Below are positions 46,641 to 60,149 of a stretch of 64,000 nt of DNA, piece by piece. The notes below the pieces were generated by a model. It made no database searches. It was not told the DNA's origin and worked only from the letters and a program-made list of their open reading frames with translations. The translations under genes and the position numbers were made by a program. The DNA is from Atopsyche davidsoni. Taxonomy: Eukaryota; Arthropoda; Insecta; Trichoptera; Hydrobiosidae. Positions within the stretch are counted from its first letter, which is position 1. The number at the start of each line of letters is the position of its first letter. The stretch spans positions 3,323,501 through 3,387,500 of the forward strand of contig JAILWY010000009.1 in assembly GCA_022113835.1 (NCBI GenBank), in the 5' to 3' direction.

Positions 46641-48753
46641 TATTCCAAGTAATGAAATATGTTTATATCCGAGTTCGCGCCTACGCCGACGCTTTTTGTA
46701 TCTTAGTTTTGTTTCTATTAGGTCTTATTATTGAGGAGACGGGTTTTTGTATCGCCGGTATATGAAGTAGCTTTATAATTCAAACACGGTTTGAATTAAT
46801 GGATCGTAATAGCGTTTTTTTTTGTTTTTGTTGTTTTGTTTTGACGCTGAAGAAAACGCTTTCGTGTGGCGCGGTAACCGCAGCGGCTAGGCGGTAACGA
46901 AACCGCTGGAATAATCCCAATTTATTACAGCGGGAATTCCATGAATAAGAATTAACTTTTATGCGGAGTAAACGAAAAGGTAATTAATTGCCGTGATTTA
47001 CTCAGGGTTGTGCAGTCGGAGATGAAAGCGTCTCCGAGTAGGGGGCGTAAAAATAAATTCACATCGATTTAAATTTATGTTACCGAGTACAAAACTCGAG
47101 TAAATCGTAATAATATGTTTCACAAGGCATACTTAGATTTTTATTAAAAACTACCACAACTTTATTCATTTAGCTTATAAAGAGTATATAGCATTCTTTA
47201 ACGAACGTCAAAGTGACATTTTTTTCATTCTTGGTAACTTCTTGTTTAATAAGGGGTAAAAAGCCCAGTCAAAAAACAAATTAAAATAATAAAGAACTCA
47301 GAGATGTGGGTTATAAGATAAAAGCGGGTTTAGCCGTTTCGCTGTTAACATATAAAATATTATGGTAAACACTATCTACATTTCCACTCATACAGGCATA
47401 TATTTTAGGTAACCAATTCGCATACGAAGCGATTTAAAAATTATCAGGTTAATTCTGCATTCTCGTCTAGTACCGTGCCACAGTAGTTTCGTCGGCAATA
47501 GCGCCGGGCCGTGGAGACGTAGTTTCGATTCGTGTGTATAAAATGTCATCAGCGGGACAAAAATGGTAGATTAATATAAAAAAATGCGATGCGGTCAGTT
47601 GTAATTTTTATCGCAGTTGCGCAATAGAGGCGATTAGCCAACGGGAATCCCACTCAAACGCCAAAGCCCCGATAGGTTTGCAAATGGCGCGGTTTCCTCG
47701 CGCCGTAATCTCGGCTGAGCTGCTTATCGAAAAGCGGCCAGAGACAATGAAGTAAAAATGTTTTACTTATCTCTTCTCACTCGCCGAGGAAATCGATTCG
47801 CGCCGTTCCAAAGCGGCTACTCTCTTTAACAATAGATAATACTCGCCGGGCGCATGCTAGATCCGGACCATCTACGAATTATGCTTTGTTTCCAACCAAC
47901 CTTAAAATAAACCAAAAATAAAAAAAACACACACATTTGCCAGTGTGCAATATGCTTGGTTTATTAGTGTTGGCGTTGACTCTTGATCGAGAGTTTTTGG
48001 ATGTCAAACAAATATAATCAGAGTCACATCTTTATCAATCGGCCTGAATTGCAAAAAACATATCATTTTGACTTTTGCAAACGTTAGTATATTTTCACGA
48101 AGGCAGATTTGATCAATTTGCAATGTTTCATATTTGTAACACGTGTAATTAGGCAAACGGGTTATGAATTGCATTATTTGTTCTTATTCTTTTAGCAATT
48201 TTGGTAATCGTATGCTCTCGTATGTAATGGGGCTCTCTATGCTCTATGAGGTATTACTAGCATATTGGATTGGGTAAACGTCTTTTAGGCGTTTGCAGAT
48301 ATATTTTCACCAGGACAGACTGGGATAATTTATAACGCATTCGATTAGGCGAGGGATGGCGTTGTCCGTTCGTAGTGCTCTAGCAATTTGGGTGATCTTG
48401 GAAGTCATGGGGTGCCCCATGGCCCATGGGGTGGATGTGGTGTGGATGGCCGTGCGTGCCGCTGGCAGGTCGGCACAGGCGGAGCTGCGCGGTGGAGCGG
48501 CAGAAGTGGACCACGTTTTCTCACGGCCACTTCCTTAACGGGAAACGGAGTTGTAGACAATGCGGCTGCATACTCGGCTGGAGAGTACCAAATTGTAGAA
48601 AACATACAACCTTGCTTGTAACATAAAAAAAAGAACAGAAAATATAATATGTTGAGACACTTAAATATAGTTGTAACGTTTTTGACGTTTACTTCACTCT
48701 TGTACGCATTTAACTTGGTATATGATTAACTTTTACGATTTGAAATTGTACAT

Positions 48754-49525
48754 CAGAGGTGTCAAACTCAATTTTGCAGAGGGCCGTATATTAAATTGAG
48801 AATGTGTAGGCGGGCCAGATTCAAATAAATTTTTTTTACTGAATTATTATAACATTTTATTTATCATAAAAAATCATATCAAAGTTATATAAGAGGGTAA
48901 TTATTTTGAGCTCGAGGATCCAGATACCTGACTTTTCTTGTTTTTGACAAGCTCATTGATGTCAGGTATCATATTCGTTGTAATTATTTTAAGAATTGAT
49001 TGGAGATGTTCATTCGTAAGTCTTGTGCGAAAAACATCTGCTCACATAAATAGGTACTACCAAACATGCACAGAATGCGTGCTGCATGCTTTTTTAATTC
49101 CGGGTAGTTATCCAAACTTATCGAAATATTGTGTATAAAATGTAAGAGCGTTAACCTCTTTAAATTTTTCTTTCAAAATACTGTCCGATTTAAAATCGAT
49201 CAACTCCATTTGCAAATGAACTGGTACCTGTGAAGCTTCAAAATTGAATGGGTTGTTGAAAATTGGGAATTCCATTTCATTCATTTTGTGGAAGTCTTCA
49301 AAACTATTGTTGAATTCCGTGATCAGATTGTCTAGGCACGCGCTGCCCTTGAAATTACTTATAAATGTAGTGTGAGCATTTTAAAAGTTCCGTGGAGGAA
49401 TCGAGTGAAGTCTAAAAGCTCTAAAAAACATAATTCTGCTTTCTGTGACACATTGCGATCGCGGGCCGTATTGATACGGCTTGAGGGCCGGATGCGGCCC
49501 GCGGGCCGTATCTTTGACATGACTG
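48754..49525. mobile_element. hAT transposon relic with perfect 8-bp target duplication
   Basis: The element begins CAGAGGTGTCAAA and ends TTTGACATGACTG (inverted ends), with GGGCCG-rich subterminal repeats near both ends. It is flanked by an identical TTGTACAT at 48746-48753 and 49526-49533, the 8-bp duplication diagnostic of hAT elements. Ends and contents resemble Charlie-type hATs. It is internally deleted (772 bp) and carries only a C-terminal transposase remnant on the minus strand. Confidence 0.8.
48901..49370 (-). pseudogene. hAT transposase C-terminal remnant
   Basis: Minus-strand translation, with at least two frame breaks, matches the C-terminal dimerisation region of hAT transposases in the GTF2IRD2/ZBED/FAM200 group: NPFNFEASQVPVHLQMELID, then a CMFGSTYLCEQMFF-like block, then TRLTNEHLQSILKI, ending at TAA 48903-48901. 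The DDE catalytic part is missing. It lies inside the hAT inverted ends. Confidence 0.65.
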
Positions 49526-49533
49526 TTGTACAT

Positions 49534-52500
49534 GCATCTCCGTGGTAGAAAGGTATGAAAAAAAAATGCTATCAAAATGTTTAAAATGAATTATGTAAAC
49601 TTAATCTTATTTTAACATCGCTTAAAATAGGCTCATGCCAATTTACCTTCATTTAATTACAAAACCTTCTCACACTTAAATGGTGCTACTGAACAATCAG
49701 GTAATTACGAAGTAAACCATTTTTCCTAATTGCTAAGCTACTTTTTGTTTGCAGTGTATCTCACTCAAATATCCTTGATTTTACTATCTATGAAGACGTT
49801 TACCGACAGGATATCATTGAACTATCGATTGACTTTTTTGTAAACGTATCACTTATACTGCGAATGCATTCTTTTGACTAATTAATTATTGGGAAAAATT
49901 GCATTGTTAATGCATTTATTTCTAATAGGGTCCTTCTCATTATTTTGGTATATATTTTAAGTCAAATAAGGTGTAAAAATTATGCAATATCATTAAATAA
50001 TTGAAATATACAAATTGTCGATGTGCGCTGTTATTGCAAATGTTTAAATTCTTGCCGATTCCCGTGTTGGATAGTTACATATTTTTAAAATTCAATCAAA
50101 GTGTTGGCATTTACAATTTTTACAGATCACAAGGTTTGTGAATTCTTTGAGTTTCTACAAAATTAATTTAGGATCTGTGACTAACGCGCATAATCGAAGG
50201 CGTGTGATGTAACTCCAGTTTAATTAAACATAATGCAATTTTCAACTTCTGCTCAAATCAAACGTATAATGCTCACGTAATAAATTTAATGCCGATTGCG
50301 GCGTTTGATATCGGGCTTAGCCTGATGGCAATGCTAATCAAATGTCATACGAAACGAGAGGCTCTTTGAAACAGCGAAGCGTGAATTTTCCAGGGATCGA
50401 TGTTCCGTTTATCGCTGTTGCGGTTGTGCGCTATCTAGCTCGGTTTGAATTCATGTGTAAGAGCGTAGGTATTAAAGTATAAATATCAGTAGGCACAGTA
50501 ATTGAAAGAGTACAAGAGCAGGCAGGGATAATTGGAATCTTAAAATTAAGCTTAACGAACCGTGGAGAATCGTGAAGATAACATTCTTCGGTACAGTTAG
50601 CCCGTGTCTCAAGACCTCAGTACGCTGAAGCTCTCGGTGCTGCCCACAAAGCGAAGACTGCCTCGTTGTTGGAAAACGGAATCATGCCATGGTTATGGGT
50701 GCTAGAAAAAGGTGTTAGTTATTAAAAATAAAACGATCTCCGTAATATGTCGAGAGAAAGTCCGCGTGGATCTGCAAAAGAATGGCGGAGTGACGAAAGA
50801 CCCGGAGAATGAATTCCCATGCATTGAGCCGTCCGCTTTATTGCGGTTCCCTCTCCAGCGGTGCCAAAACATTCGTTTTTTACACTTTCAGCTTATTTCA
50901 ATTAATTCATATAACCGCTCTTGTACCCGAGATGTGTGTGACCCAGAAAGAACTTTGATTAATTCAAACATTTATTTTAATTATTCTTAATACAATTGCG
51001 CAATACACCCGAAATACACTTTTCTAAACATCATAGCGTACTTGTGTCCAATTGAACTCGGTTACGAAACGGAGCGAAAGAAAACAGTGAGAATTATGAA
51101 CTGTCAAGACGTTTATTACATAAATTTATATTACACATACAATTTCTAAAATTGAATAGACTATAAATATTCTTATAATGTTTCAATTGCTAAATAAATC
51201 TAGCAACCGATTTATAAAAAAAAAATCGATTGCTTTGTATAATTAGGGCACTGCAGAGATTCGTTACGAAAACGAATCGATTTGGCCGATTCGATTCGTC
51301 TTAAATCTGCTAAAAAAAGTTAAATCACGTCCAACCGAAACGGCAAGTAGACAGGTACGTTTCGATGTTTTTATATTCAAAAATATCTAAATTATACTGA
51401 ATTCAGCACAAAGTCGATTGCAAAAGTCTACACACTAAGCATTTGCCCCATAAAGTCAGTGGGCTATTTTTAAATTGATATTTGTAAATATATTAAATTT
51501 AAAAGTACGAAATTGCGGTCCACAATTCTGTGTATTATCATAGTTGATGCGTCGTGGTAATGACAATTTTTACATTTTGATAAACTAGTCTAAAGAAAAA
51601 AGGACCCATGGCGACTGAAATCTTATGTTAGAAGCACAAGTTTAATCAGCACGTTTAACAAAGCCATATTTGGACATTTTATACAGAATTTTACTTGGGA
51701 TCATTGTTTAGCGCCACTACACCGGTGTACTGCCAGTCTAGATAAAGACCATCTTAATAAAATAAATTTACAAATTATATAAAGTAAGAACATATTATTA
51801 CTTTACACTTGTGTGAAAAATTGTACTAACATGTAAAATTTGTATTTTTTGTAGTTTATGATAACTATCACTTCCTCCGTGCCGCTGCGGCTTTTGTACA
51901 GTTTTTTTTTTATGGTTAGTGCTTCGGTACAACTTCGCAGAGCGTGAGCTTGTAAACTATTCTCTCATATCAGCCCCAAATGTTACAAACGGCCGTAAAA
52001 ATAATACCCGGCCTTTGCTGAAAAGTCACACGTCATGACGGACGTGGCGATAACCTTTATCCAATGGGGCAGAAGGGTCACATTAGGGTGCGCGGAAGTG
52101 CGGATGTATTCCGATGGTACAGTTATATTTAGGTAGAACGGTTTGCATTCTGTCTGGAGTTGGTATGGATTACCCTCGGGTTGGAATGTTGTAAGAACAT
52201 ACCGAAGACCCTAATTAAGAAATCTCAGCTGTAAGCCCAACTTCTCCGGCCTAAGCTCGCGTATTTTTACAAATATTCCACTAAGCCGTAGTACAAAAGA
52301 TAACCTTATCCACAAACTAAGGTTTAATCACTATCTATTCAAAATCATTTCAGCTTAATATCAGTAATACTTACGGCGATTTAAAGCCAATCTAATAACT
52401 TGCATTTCGATTTAAGGTTGGCACACATATGAACCGGCAAATAGATGTGCAATTATACTACCAAAATTATATATTTTTTAAATTACTTTGTCATTGGCTC

Positions 52501-55500
52501 GCGTTTTATTCTGAATACCTAAGGTCACACACATACTGCAAACACATACGAACACATATTAAACACCATTGAATTTACCGCAAAATGCATGTGGTGGAAT
52601 CAATCGCAGCCATACATAATACGTTTATAATGCACGAGAGATAAATAATAGGTGAGTACCGAGAGCCATTATGCAGAGAAATAACAAGGTAAGATATAAT
52701 GTGTGCCCGATGGGATTCTTAAAAAATAATCGACCGAGAGCTGGGGCAGGTGACGGGCGGCGTTGCCCAAGTCTGCGCTAATTGTGCATCCGTCTTGGAG
52801 ACCAGCCCGAGACAATGGAGCCCCTCGTCCCCCGGGAGGGGAGGGACCTCTTACGCAAGAGTGCCTTCCGGAGACCCCGACTTGTGTTCTCCGTGTTATG
52901 ACACAGTGTTTAATAATCAGATGCTGTTTCTTAATTCGGTCGTGGGATTAAATTTTACCACGATAGCGAAAATATAATGGTGCATTTTTGAGATGGTTTT
53001 TGCAACACCTGCGAGTTCCTGTTTGAAAGTTCCGCTGCACGTGAAAGGGGCTATGCAGAATTGGGGGAAAAAATCTATTAATTATATTGGCTAAACTTTA
53101 TTGTATCTATTAAATAATGCCTGCTGAGGTTCTATTGATCAATAACACCTGCAGTCTTATACCTGTTATTTAAACTCATATATAAGCGTACTGAACAGAG
53201 AAAGGTCTGAGTTTTATGTATCTATTAAACGCTTTAACAAGTGACGTACGAACAATATAATATAATTATTTTCACAATTGCCTTTTTCGCAAACGCTGTG
53301 TAATTACATATTGAATCAATAGTATTACTTGCTTTTCCACTAAGACTAAGTCCACCAAGTAATCATCGAAGATTAGATAGGATTAATACGATCACTGTGA
53401 CTTGAACACTGAACGTGTGACTAGCTTGACTGATGTTAGGTAAGTGCTTACATTACAAGGATGGTAATACCAGCATTAACAATGGAATGTACACAATTGC
53501 CGGCCAGCCTCGTGATCATCCGCAGCAAAAGTTTCTGGAACTTCTAGCAGCGATGGTTTCAGTCAGATGCCAAATATAATACTTCCTTACCCAGACGACA
53601 TGGAATAAAAAAAAAACACTTTTACTAAAGTTCCAAGTCGAAGAAATGTAAGTTTTGGTCAAGGTGAGTTGCTTTGAAAATTATTATCGTCATAATACTC
53701 AAGCCGTATTACGCAAAATCATTTATTACACCTCATTTTTATTTTATGTTTTGTAGATATTAGGGCGTAAAGGTTGTACAATAATTCAATAAAAAGCGGA
53801 CAAGAATGTGATTGAGCTATATAACGCGCATGAGATTTCTGCTTCATTTAAAAAGCGACAGCTTACGGAAGTCGGAAATCAAGTATGTATTCGTGTTAAC
53901 AAGTTTTCCACGCTGTTGGCAAACTCGCTAATTATGTCTCCATTTTCCGTTATTAATAATAATTTTCATTGATAAAACCAGAAAGACGAAAATTGATTTC
54001 ACGCCTTTTTTTACAAAATAGAAAAGGAAAGTGCCGGCGCTTCGGCTGTGGTCGGAGCTAATTTCACGGTCTGTTTCTTGCTTATTTGAAATATTGATGA
54101 CATAAAAATACCAACATGGATAGCCTGCAGAGCATTCTTGAAGTAGATCATGCGAGAGAACGACCGCTCGGGCCGGGGCGGCTCTTTCCACCGCGGAAAA
54201 AGCGCGGAGAAATCAATAAAACAATCAATTTGAGCTGATCTGCATGATGCTACGTGCGATGTGTTCTGTGGAGCGTTTCAAGCTCAAAGGAGAAAGAAAA
54301 CTGCATTTCGTCTATAATGAAGCCAATAAAAGAAACTTTCATCGCTAGCGGCGTGACTGCATCGCTTACCCGATCAGATAAACTCATTTGCCGGCTGCAT
54401 GATTTTTAAATTCTAAGGCGCCTATCTTTCGCTATGCAATCACAATTAAATATGATATTTTCAAACAAATTTTATTTGTACATATACGAGACTACTTCCA
54501 TATAGACATTATGGTTTCTCGACACATCGAATACGTAATAACATGGTAGTGCTTATGCGAATTTATACCCTGTGACCTTATAATAATGGGGCTGGCTACA
54601 TAGTCGCAACATTGAAATTCGACTGTGCCTTTATATGTACATATTTTTTTCTCTTTTAAAATGGTTCGTACCAAACACGAGTCTGCACCAGCGAACAACG
54701 CAAAGGTTTCTGATTCATGCCAAGTTCATGACTTGCTATTTTTTAATTAGAGCATTGAAAGATCAGAAGCGGGTAGAGTGGATTAGCCAGCGGCGAATAC
54801 TTCGGACAATGCTGCACGCCTTGGGCTGCTCTTTATCCACTCTAAACCGGGAAAACTTTCTGTCCAGGAATTTTAAGCGCCAGTCCTTGACCTTGGACGT
54901 TAAATACTATGTTATAATACACCTCGACGTAGCCCGGAGGATTTTCAGCTTATTATGTTGGTACTTTATCTGTGTATGATAAAACAAATTGAATCTGATT
55001 ATGTGGTGTCTGTAACAATACTGTTGGCGCAAAGCAGTGGTGAACTGTATTAAACACTTAAAAACGTGTGCTTGAATTGGTTTAAAAATATTTCAGGACA
55101 AGTAACCTTTATTGCTGCCATAGATCGGGTCTACTAACACATAGTCATTGCTACTTTTTTAAACCGATTATGTGAAATATCAATCATTGGCATATCTTTA
55201 TATGATATTTCTATAGCGGACATTTAAAAAGAGCATGATGAGTTTTATTATTTAAAAAAAATACGAGTATATTCCATAGCATCATTTTTACTAATTGTTT
55301 TAGAAAAACAATTGATATTTCTGATATCAAAAGGCTGATCTTATTTCGTGCACATCACAGATTTATTTTTTCAGAGCGTTCTTAAGAAGTCCTTTTGTAT
55401 AACGCTTGCGAAATAATGTTATATTATATGTTTTTTTAAATTTAAAAAGTACACTAGGAAGGAGGATTATGGGTCTAATTACTTTTATAAACAAACTAAA

Positions 55501-58257
55501 TGTTTTGTATGAATGTTGAAGTATTCTAAATATAGCTGTTAGGCGTATCATTTTCTCGTAAATAAACATCGATGTTTATAATCCGTCCAATGGTGTTTTC
55601 AAAACTTCGATATATGGAGTTGTGTTACAAACAGTTTGAGTTGAACAATACGTCAGGCTGGGGAACCTTTACTGGAGACGTCCTTGCGCGAGGATCGAGG
55701 AAGCCGCTGGTGGAAGACACCTGGCTGCAGCTCCTTCAGGTCTTCGGAACCTTTGCACCTGTGCTACAGCCTAATAAATGATGTAAGCATGCATGGTAAG
55801 TATCAACATATCAGATTACTTCGAATTTGATAAACAATTATTTATTTATTTTTTAATTTATTTAAACTTGTATCCCGCCTAGATTGTAAATGTATTTTAT
55901 GTACTTAATTTTTTGATTCAAATAAAAAATGTGGAAATTTTTTTGTCATTATTTAAAATGTTGTTAATATTTATAGTAAAAAAAATGTTTTAACAGTCAT
56001 CTCTGTAACAATTTTATTTTTTAATAAAATCATTAAAAAGTATATTTTGTTTTTCTTTCTGAAAGCACTTTAAAATTGTGAATGCAAATGATCGTGTATG
56101 AAAAATATTTTTTTTTACAAATTTCAAACTGAAAGCATATAAATAGAAATTTTCACAACATCTTCTGCAATAGAAATGTTCCCACAAAATAAAACTTTAA
56201 GTGTAGCTTTTCATTCAAAACTATGGACATGTGTTTCTCTGTGTATTTTAGACACAATAGATGGATAGTATGGCCAAGTTTCACTCTTAGTTTACACATA
56301 AAAACGAAAACTTTATAGATGTTTATATAGACCAATAAATTACATTTATTGTCTTTTAATATCAACATTATATTAAAAATTGTGTGGAAACTTGCTTCCA
56401 GCAATGGCCCGGTGATTGTTATTCTGTATTCATGTTCTGAAAACTCTTTGTGCCCCAATAGAAAAGGCACTATAGAGCTGTCGTTTTTCCTTTATCGTGT
56501 GTTGTCACGGCACGCACGCACACGCGAGCCTCCATTGGAAAGAGATCGCGTGGAAAAAAGCAAACTGGAGATATTTTTGACAAGAAATAAATCAAAGCTA
56601 CACGGTAATATAAAACAAAACGTAAAAAAAATATAACCGTAGGGTGATTTTTTTGCTTGAGGTCCGGCGAATAATTATATCCCAGAGCATTTTCAGATCA
56701 ATCCAATGTTTCGTTGGTGGAATCGACTTACGACAAAATGAAATTGCAGGAAGTCGCGTGAACACGTTTTATCAATGGCCGGGGCCGTTGACTTTTGGTC
56801 GAGACTTGGCCGACTCGATCCCCAACTGATGTCATCGGGTTCATCCCCGCATCGGGTCGGTTTGACGTCTTACCTGCTGAAAAAGACCTGAAACAAAATT
56901 GATTAATTAAAATATATATATATAAATACCAATGAGATCACAAAACGTTTACGACCCAGAAGTATAAAGACATTTTAAAAAAATAACATTAACATATAGT
57001 TTTGAAATTGAAGTTCGGCGACACTTCCGTTGACCTTGTTATATAACTTATAATAAAGTCGATTGTGTTGTTTTTGTCTGAAGAAATAATAAAAAGTAAT
57101 GATCAATTGTTACGTAATCGTTTGTTAGAGCGATGTAACTAGAAGTAATACAACAATGATATTACAAGTTGAAATGTAATGCTTTTACTATTGTAATAAG
57201 AACGCATTCTTTGTACGCAATTGTTACTGTATTTGAAGAGGCATCGATTAATCAATATACTTGTTTAAAATTTTTGTGAAATTAATAGTTAAAACAAAAT
57301 TAATTTTATTTGTTTTACAACAAATACGAATAGCAAACAAAATAAATGTTATAATACCAAATATAATAAAAAAAAACACTGTTATCACCTGAAAGGTTTT
57401 TATGGTCGGCAGTAAAAGTGCTGAAAATCCCCAAATCGGGGCAGGTGGTCGGAAAATATGAGTTTTTTAAAAGCACATAATGCTCTGTACACGTGCTTGC
57501 AGTATTAATTACGGACGGGAGAATCATCACGCCAGTTTTCCACGATTCGAGCAAAAATATTCAGTACAATTATAGTCGGCTGCGAGCAAGCCTTTTCCAG
57601 AAATATTATACCTTTGGGAACACATACTACACAATCAATAGTTTTAAATGTAAAAATTTTTCTTTAGCAAAATCTCAATAAATACGGTCCAGCCATTTCG
57701 TATTTTTAGTTAAGTAATCGAATGTTAAAAAAAAAAAACTAGTTTGTAATTGATATTTTGACGATTTGAATGTGAAATAAAATAAAATACTATTTCCTAC
57801 AAAAAGATCCCTGCAGATGATCTCAGTGCCGGGACCGAAACGGCGAAAGACAAAAATCACTTTCAATATATATATATATTTTTGATTTTGCATTAATTAA
57901 TATTAGAGTTGCGCATATTTTAGACATAGGTGCACTAAAGTGCAGTGGAACAGTTGCACCTGTATTTTATTACGTTTTACTCAGCACTGCACCAGCGGTG
58001 TGCAGCTGATTATTGACTCATGCTCGCTAGATTATTTCCTTGGCTTGTCAGTTATAAATAAATAGGAAAATTTTGTTACGAAACACGGCAAACCGTACCT
58101 CAATAATTATTATAAAAACAATAAGATATATATGCACTTACTAGAAGTATAATTAAATATATAAAACGGCAGGTGTTTCTGCTTTGTGTGTCGGCCTGTG
58201 TATGACTAATTCGACACCACGTAAGCCACTCGCTTTGGCCCTTGCATTGTATTTATT
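49534..58257. other. gene desert with regulatory-looking patches
   Basis: No gene recognised. GC-richer patches occur at 50280-50450 (with a TTGCGGTTG runt-like word), 50570-50860, 52030-52100, 52730-52960, 54030-54200 and 54740-54960. Single frames in them (52750-52977, 54635-54979, 55572-55781) match nothing I recognise. AT-rich sequence lies between. A retroelement-like CTGCAGATGATCTC/GGGACCGAAAC hairpin lies at 57811-57840. Confidence 0.35.
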
Positions 58258-58261
58258 TTAA

Positions 58262-59052
58262 CACATTGTATGCGGGGCGCATGTTAAGTCGCCTTTGGTC
58301 GACTGGTACTAGAGCGCGGGTCGCATATAAATATGTTTTTAATAGACTGGCGGTAGAATGCGTGTCGCATGTAAATATACGTCTGTACGAACTAGCGCAC
58401 TGTTTGTGTGGCGTCATTAAGGTCGGAACTACCCTGGTAAAGAGAGCAATGGGGTAGTTTTTGGTTAGCGACACATTTGTTGCGTTGAGATAACGGTACA
58501 TACCTGAACGGTACGCACCTGACCCTACTAGCGGTCGTATGTTTCTCCAAGGTTGGTTTTACATTATAATTTACGCATTTTGTTTGAAAAATTTGCGTTA
58601 AAACTATATTGTGTTTGTGATGGTGAAAAAATCCTAAAAACATTTTTTTTGTGCCTTTTATATCAGACGGTTGACTTTTTTTTGTTTTTTTATTTACTCA
58701 CTACGGAAGAAGGCCCTCCTCAAGATCCAGGACCATCTACATCTACGGCCAGCAGACTTCGTGATCCCCCAGGAAGACTGTCATTGTCAACAGTCGAAAA
58801 ACTCGTAGGAACGCGAAAAAAAAAAAAAACATTCAGAGACAATGTCAGCAAAGTGCGCAGTATGACTAGGTTTATTTGTAAATTTTGCGAAGTTCCTCTT
58901 CACAGAGGCAAACGTTATGAAAGATATCACACTCTCAAGCATTATTGATTTTTTTTATGTTTAGGTAAACATTTTTTGTATAAAATTGTGAAATAAAGTT
59001 TAAAAAACGATCACGCACAGTTCCGCGGCGCAAGTCGCCCGCATGCAATGCG
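58262..59052 (+). mobile_element. piggyBac-like deletion derivative (C-terminal remnant)
   Basis: TTAA flanks both sides (58258-58261 and 59053-59056), and the inverted ends match: CACATTGTATGCGGG on the left and, read inward, CGCATTGCATGCGGG on the right. That is the piggyBac insertion pattern. The element is 791 bp and keeps only the end of the transposase gene, with an AATAAA (58993-58998) after its stop. The ends resemble but do not equal those of the copy at 2749-3207. Confidence 0.75.
58703..58948 (+). pseudogene. piggyBac-type transposase C-terminal fragment
   Basis: The frame gives an acidic/Pro-rich linker (EEGPPQDPGPSTSTASRL), basic VGTRKKKKTFRDN, then the Cys/His-rich tail RFICKFCEVPLHRGKRYERY-HTLKHY ending in TGA. 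This last block is the zinc-ribbon-like end of PGBD-type transposases (CxxC, PLHxG, YHTL). The whole catalytic domain is missing, consistent with an internal deletion. A poly(A) tract in the reading frame encodes the lysine run and is a likely slippage point. Confidence 0.75.
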
Positions 59053-59339
59053 TTAACTTCTAAACTTTTCGGGCAGCGTCGTGAATGTCGATTCATCTGC
59101 ATACAAGCACACTAGGCTTAATCAATATTACACGTATTATCCAAAATGGCATCCCAATAAAGCGTGGAGTGAGCACCGCGGGCCTCGCCGCCATGTACGG
59201 GCAGGCCGTGATTCACCTCCGCCCGGCGGCGCCTCACGCCAATGTGGCCCGTATCGTGTCCGCCGTGCCAACTAGCCGCTATCAGATTCCCGTGGCAGGG
59301 GGCGGCTCGCTGCTTGAATGGACTTCTCCAAGTGAATGG

Positions 59340-59820
59340 ATCACTGGACTGCGAATGTCTGAAACACGTCGGCGCTGGAAAGGAGAAACGACAAAAAATC
59401 ACATATATTGCAAATTTTGAGATGATTCGGAACGTTCGGTTAGGTTTTATCCCAAAAAACCTGCGAACGCATCTATTAAAATTATCTTTTATTTATTTGA
59501 TCACTGGACTGTGCGAATGTCTGAACACGTCGGCGCTGGAAAGGAGAAACGACAAAAAATCACATATATTGGAAATTTTGAGATGATTTGGAGCGTTCGG
59601 TTAGGTTTTATCCCAAAAAACCTGCGAACACATCTATTAAAATTATATTTTATTTATTTGATCACTGGACTGCGCATGTCTGAACACGTCGGCGCTGGAA
59701 AGGAGAAACGACAAAAATTACATATATTGCAAATTTTGAGATGATTTGGAACGTTCGGTTAGGTTTTATCCCAAAAAAACCTAACCGAACACGTCTATTA
59801 AAATTATTTTTTACTTATTT
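59340..59820 (+). repeat. three-unit 160-bp tandem repeat
   Basis: TCACTGGACTG recurs at 59341, 59501 and 59662 (period 160-161 bp). Each unit includes GTCGGCGCTGGAAAGGAGAA, ATTTTGAGATGAT and GTTCGGTTAGGTTTTATCCC. Units differ by a few percent. The last unit ends in a 14-bp-stem hairpin (TTCGGTTAGGTTTT at 59754 and its complement at 59776-59789). Frames through it (59242-59744) repeat the same peptide and are by-products. Confidence 0.8.
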
Positions 59821-59949
59821 GAAACCGAGAATTGGTTTTCTTTCGCGAAGTCAGTGTTTTTTGGTATAAACAATTTTTATTATATATAATTGATTTTTGT
59901 GAATACCGTCACAGTAACTGCGATTTTACCTATATAGGTTTTATTTATG

Positions 59950-60147
59950 ATTGATATGATTAAGTACATTTATTCATACATTGAAAATGATTAAGGAAAC
60001 TCTCAGAAACATATCATCGTCACTTGTGCGGGTTTTGAACCCACAACCCCAAGCTTCCCGATTCCCGCACAAGTGACGATGATATGTTTCTGAGAGTTTC
60101 TTTAATCATTTTCAATGTATGAAAAAATGTACTTAATCATATCGATT
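59950..60147. mobile_element. two SINE copies head-to-head (large inverted repeat)
   Basis: Arms of about 84 bp (59950-60032 and 60064-60147) are nearly complementary, with a 31-nt spacer. Each arm holds the SINE family tail (TTTCTGAGAGTTTCTTTAATCAT) and a head segment CCCGCACAAGTGACGATGAT. The spacer keeps a box-B-like TTTTGAACCCAC. This looks like two tail-out copies, or one inverted duplication, of the SINE also seen at 39765-39915. Confidence 0.6.
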
Positions 60148-60149
60148 TT

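Larger units (their letters stand above)
45100..48753. other. desert with a MITE and dispersed repeat
   Basis: No gene recognised. It contains the inverted-repeat element at 45958-46082, the dispersed repeat/ORF region at 46250-46640, and balanced-composition patches at 47630-47860 and 48350-48550 with frames open on both strands. Confidence 0.35.

Noticed and set aside
52750..52977. 75-codon frame with CANC and CSPC cysteine pairs
   Set aside because: The cysteine spacing faintly suggests a zinc site, but an overlapping frame is equally open and no family is recognised.
59242..59744. Repeated frames in the 160-bp tandem array
   Set aside because: The same peptide repeats with the DNA unit; no gene signals.
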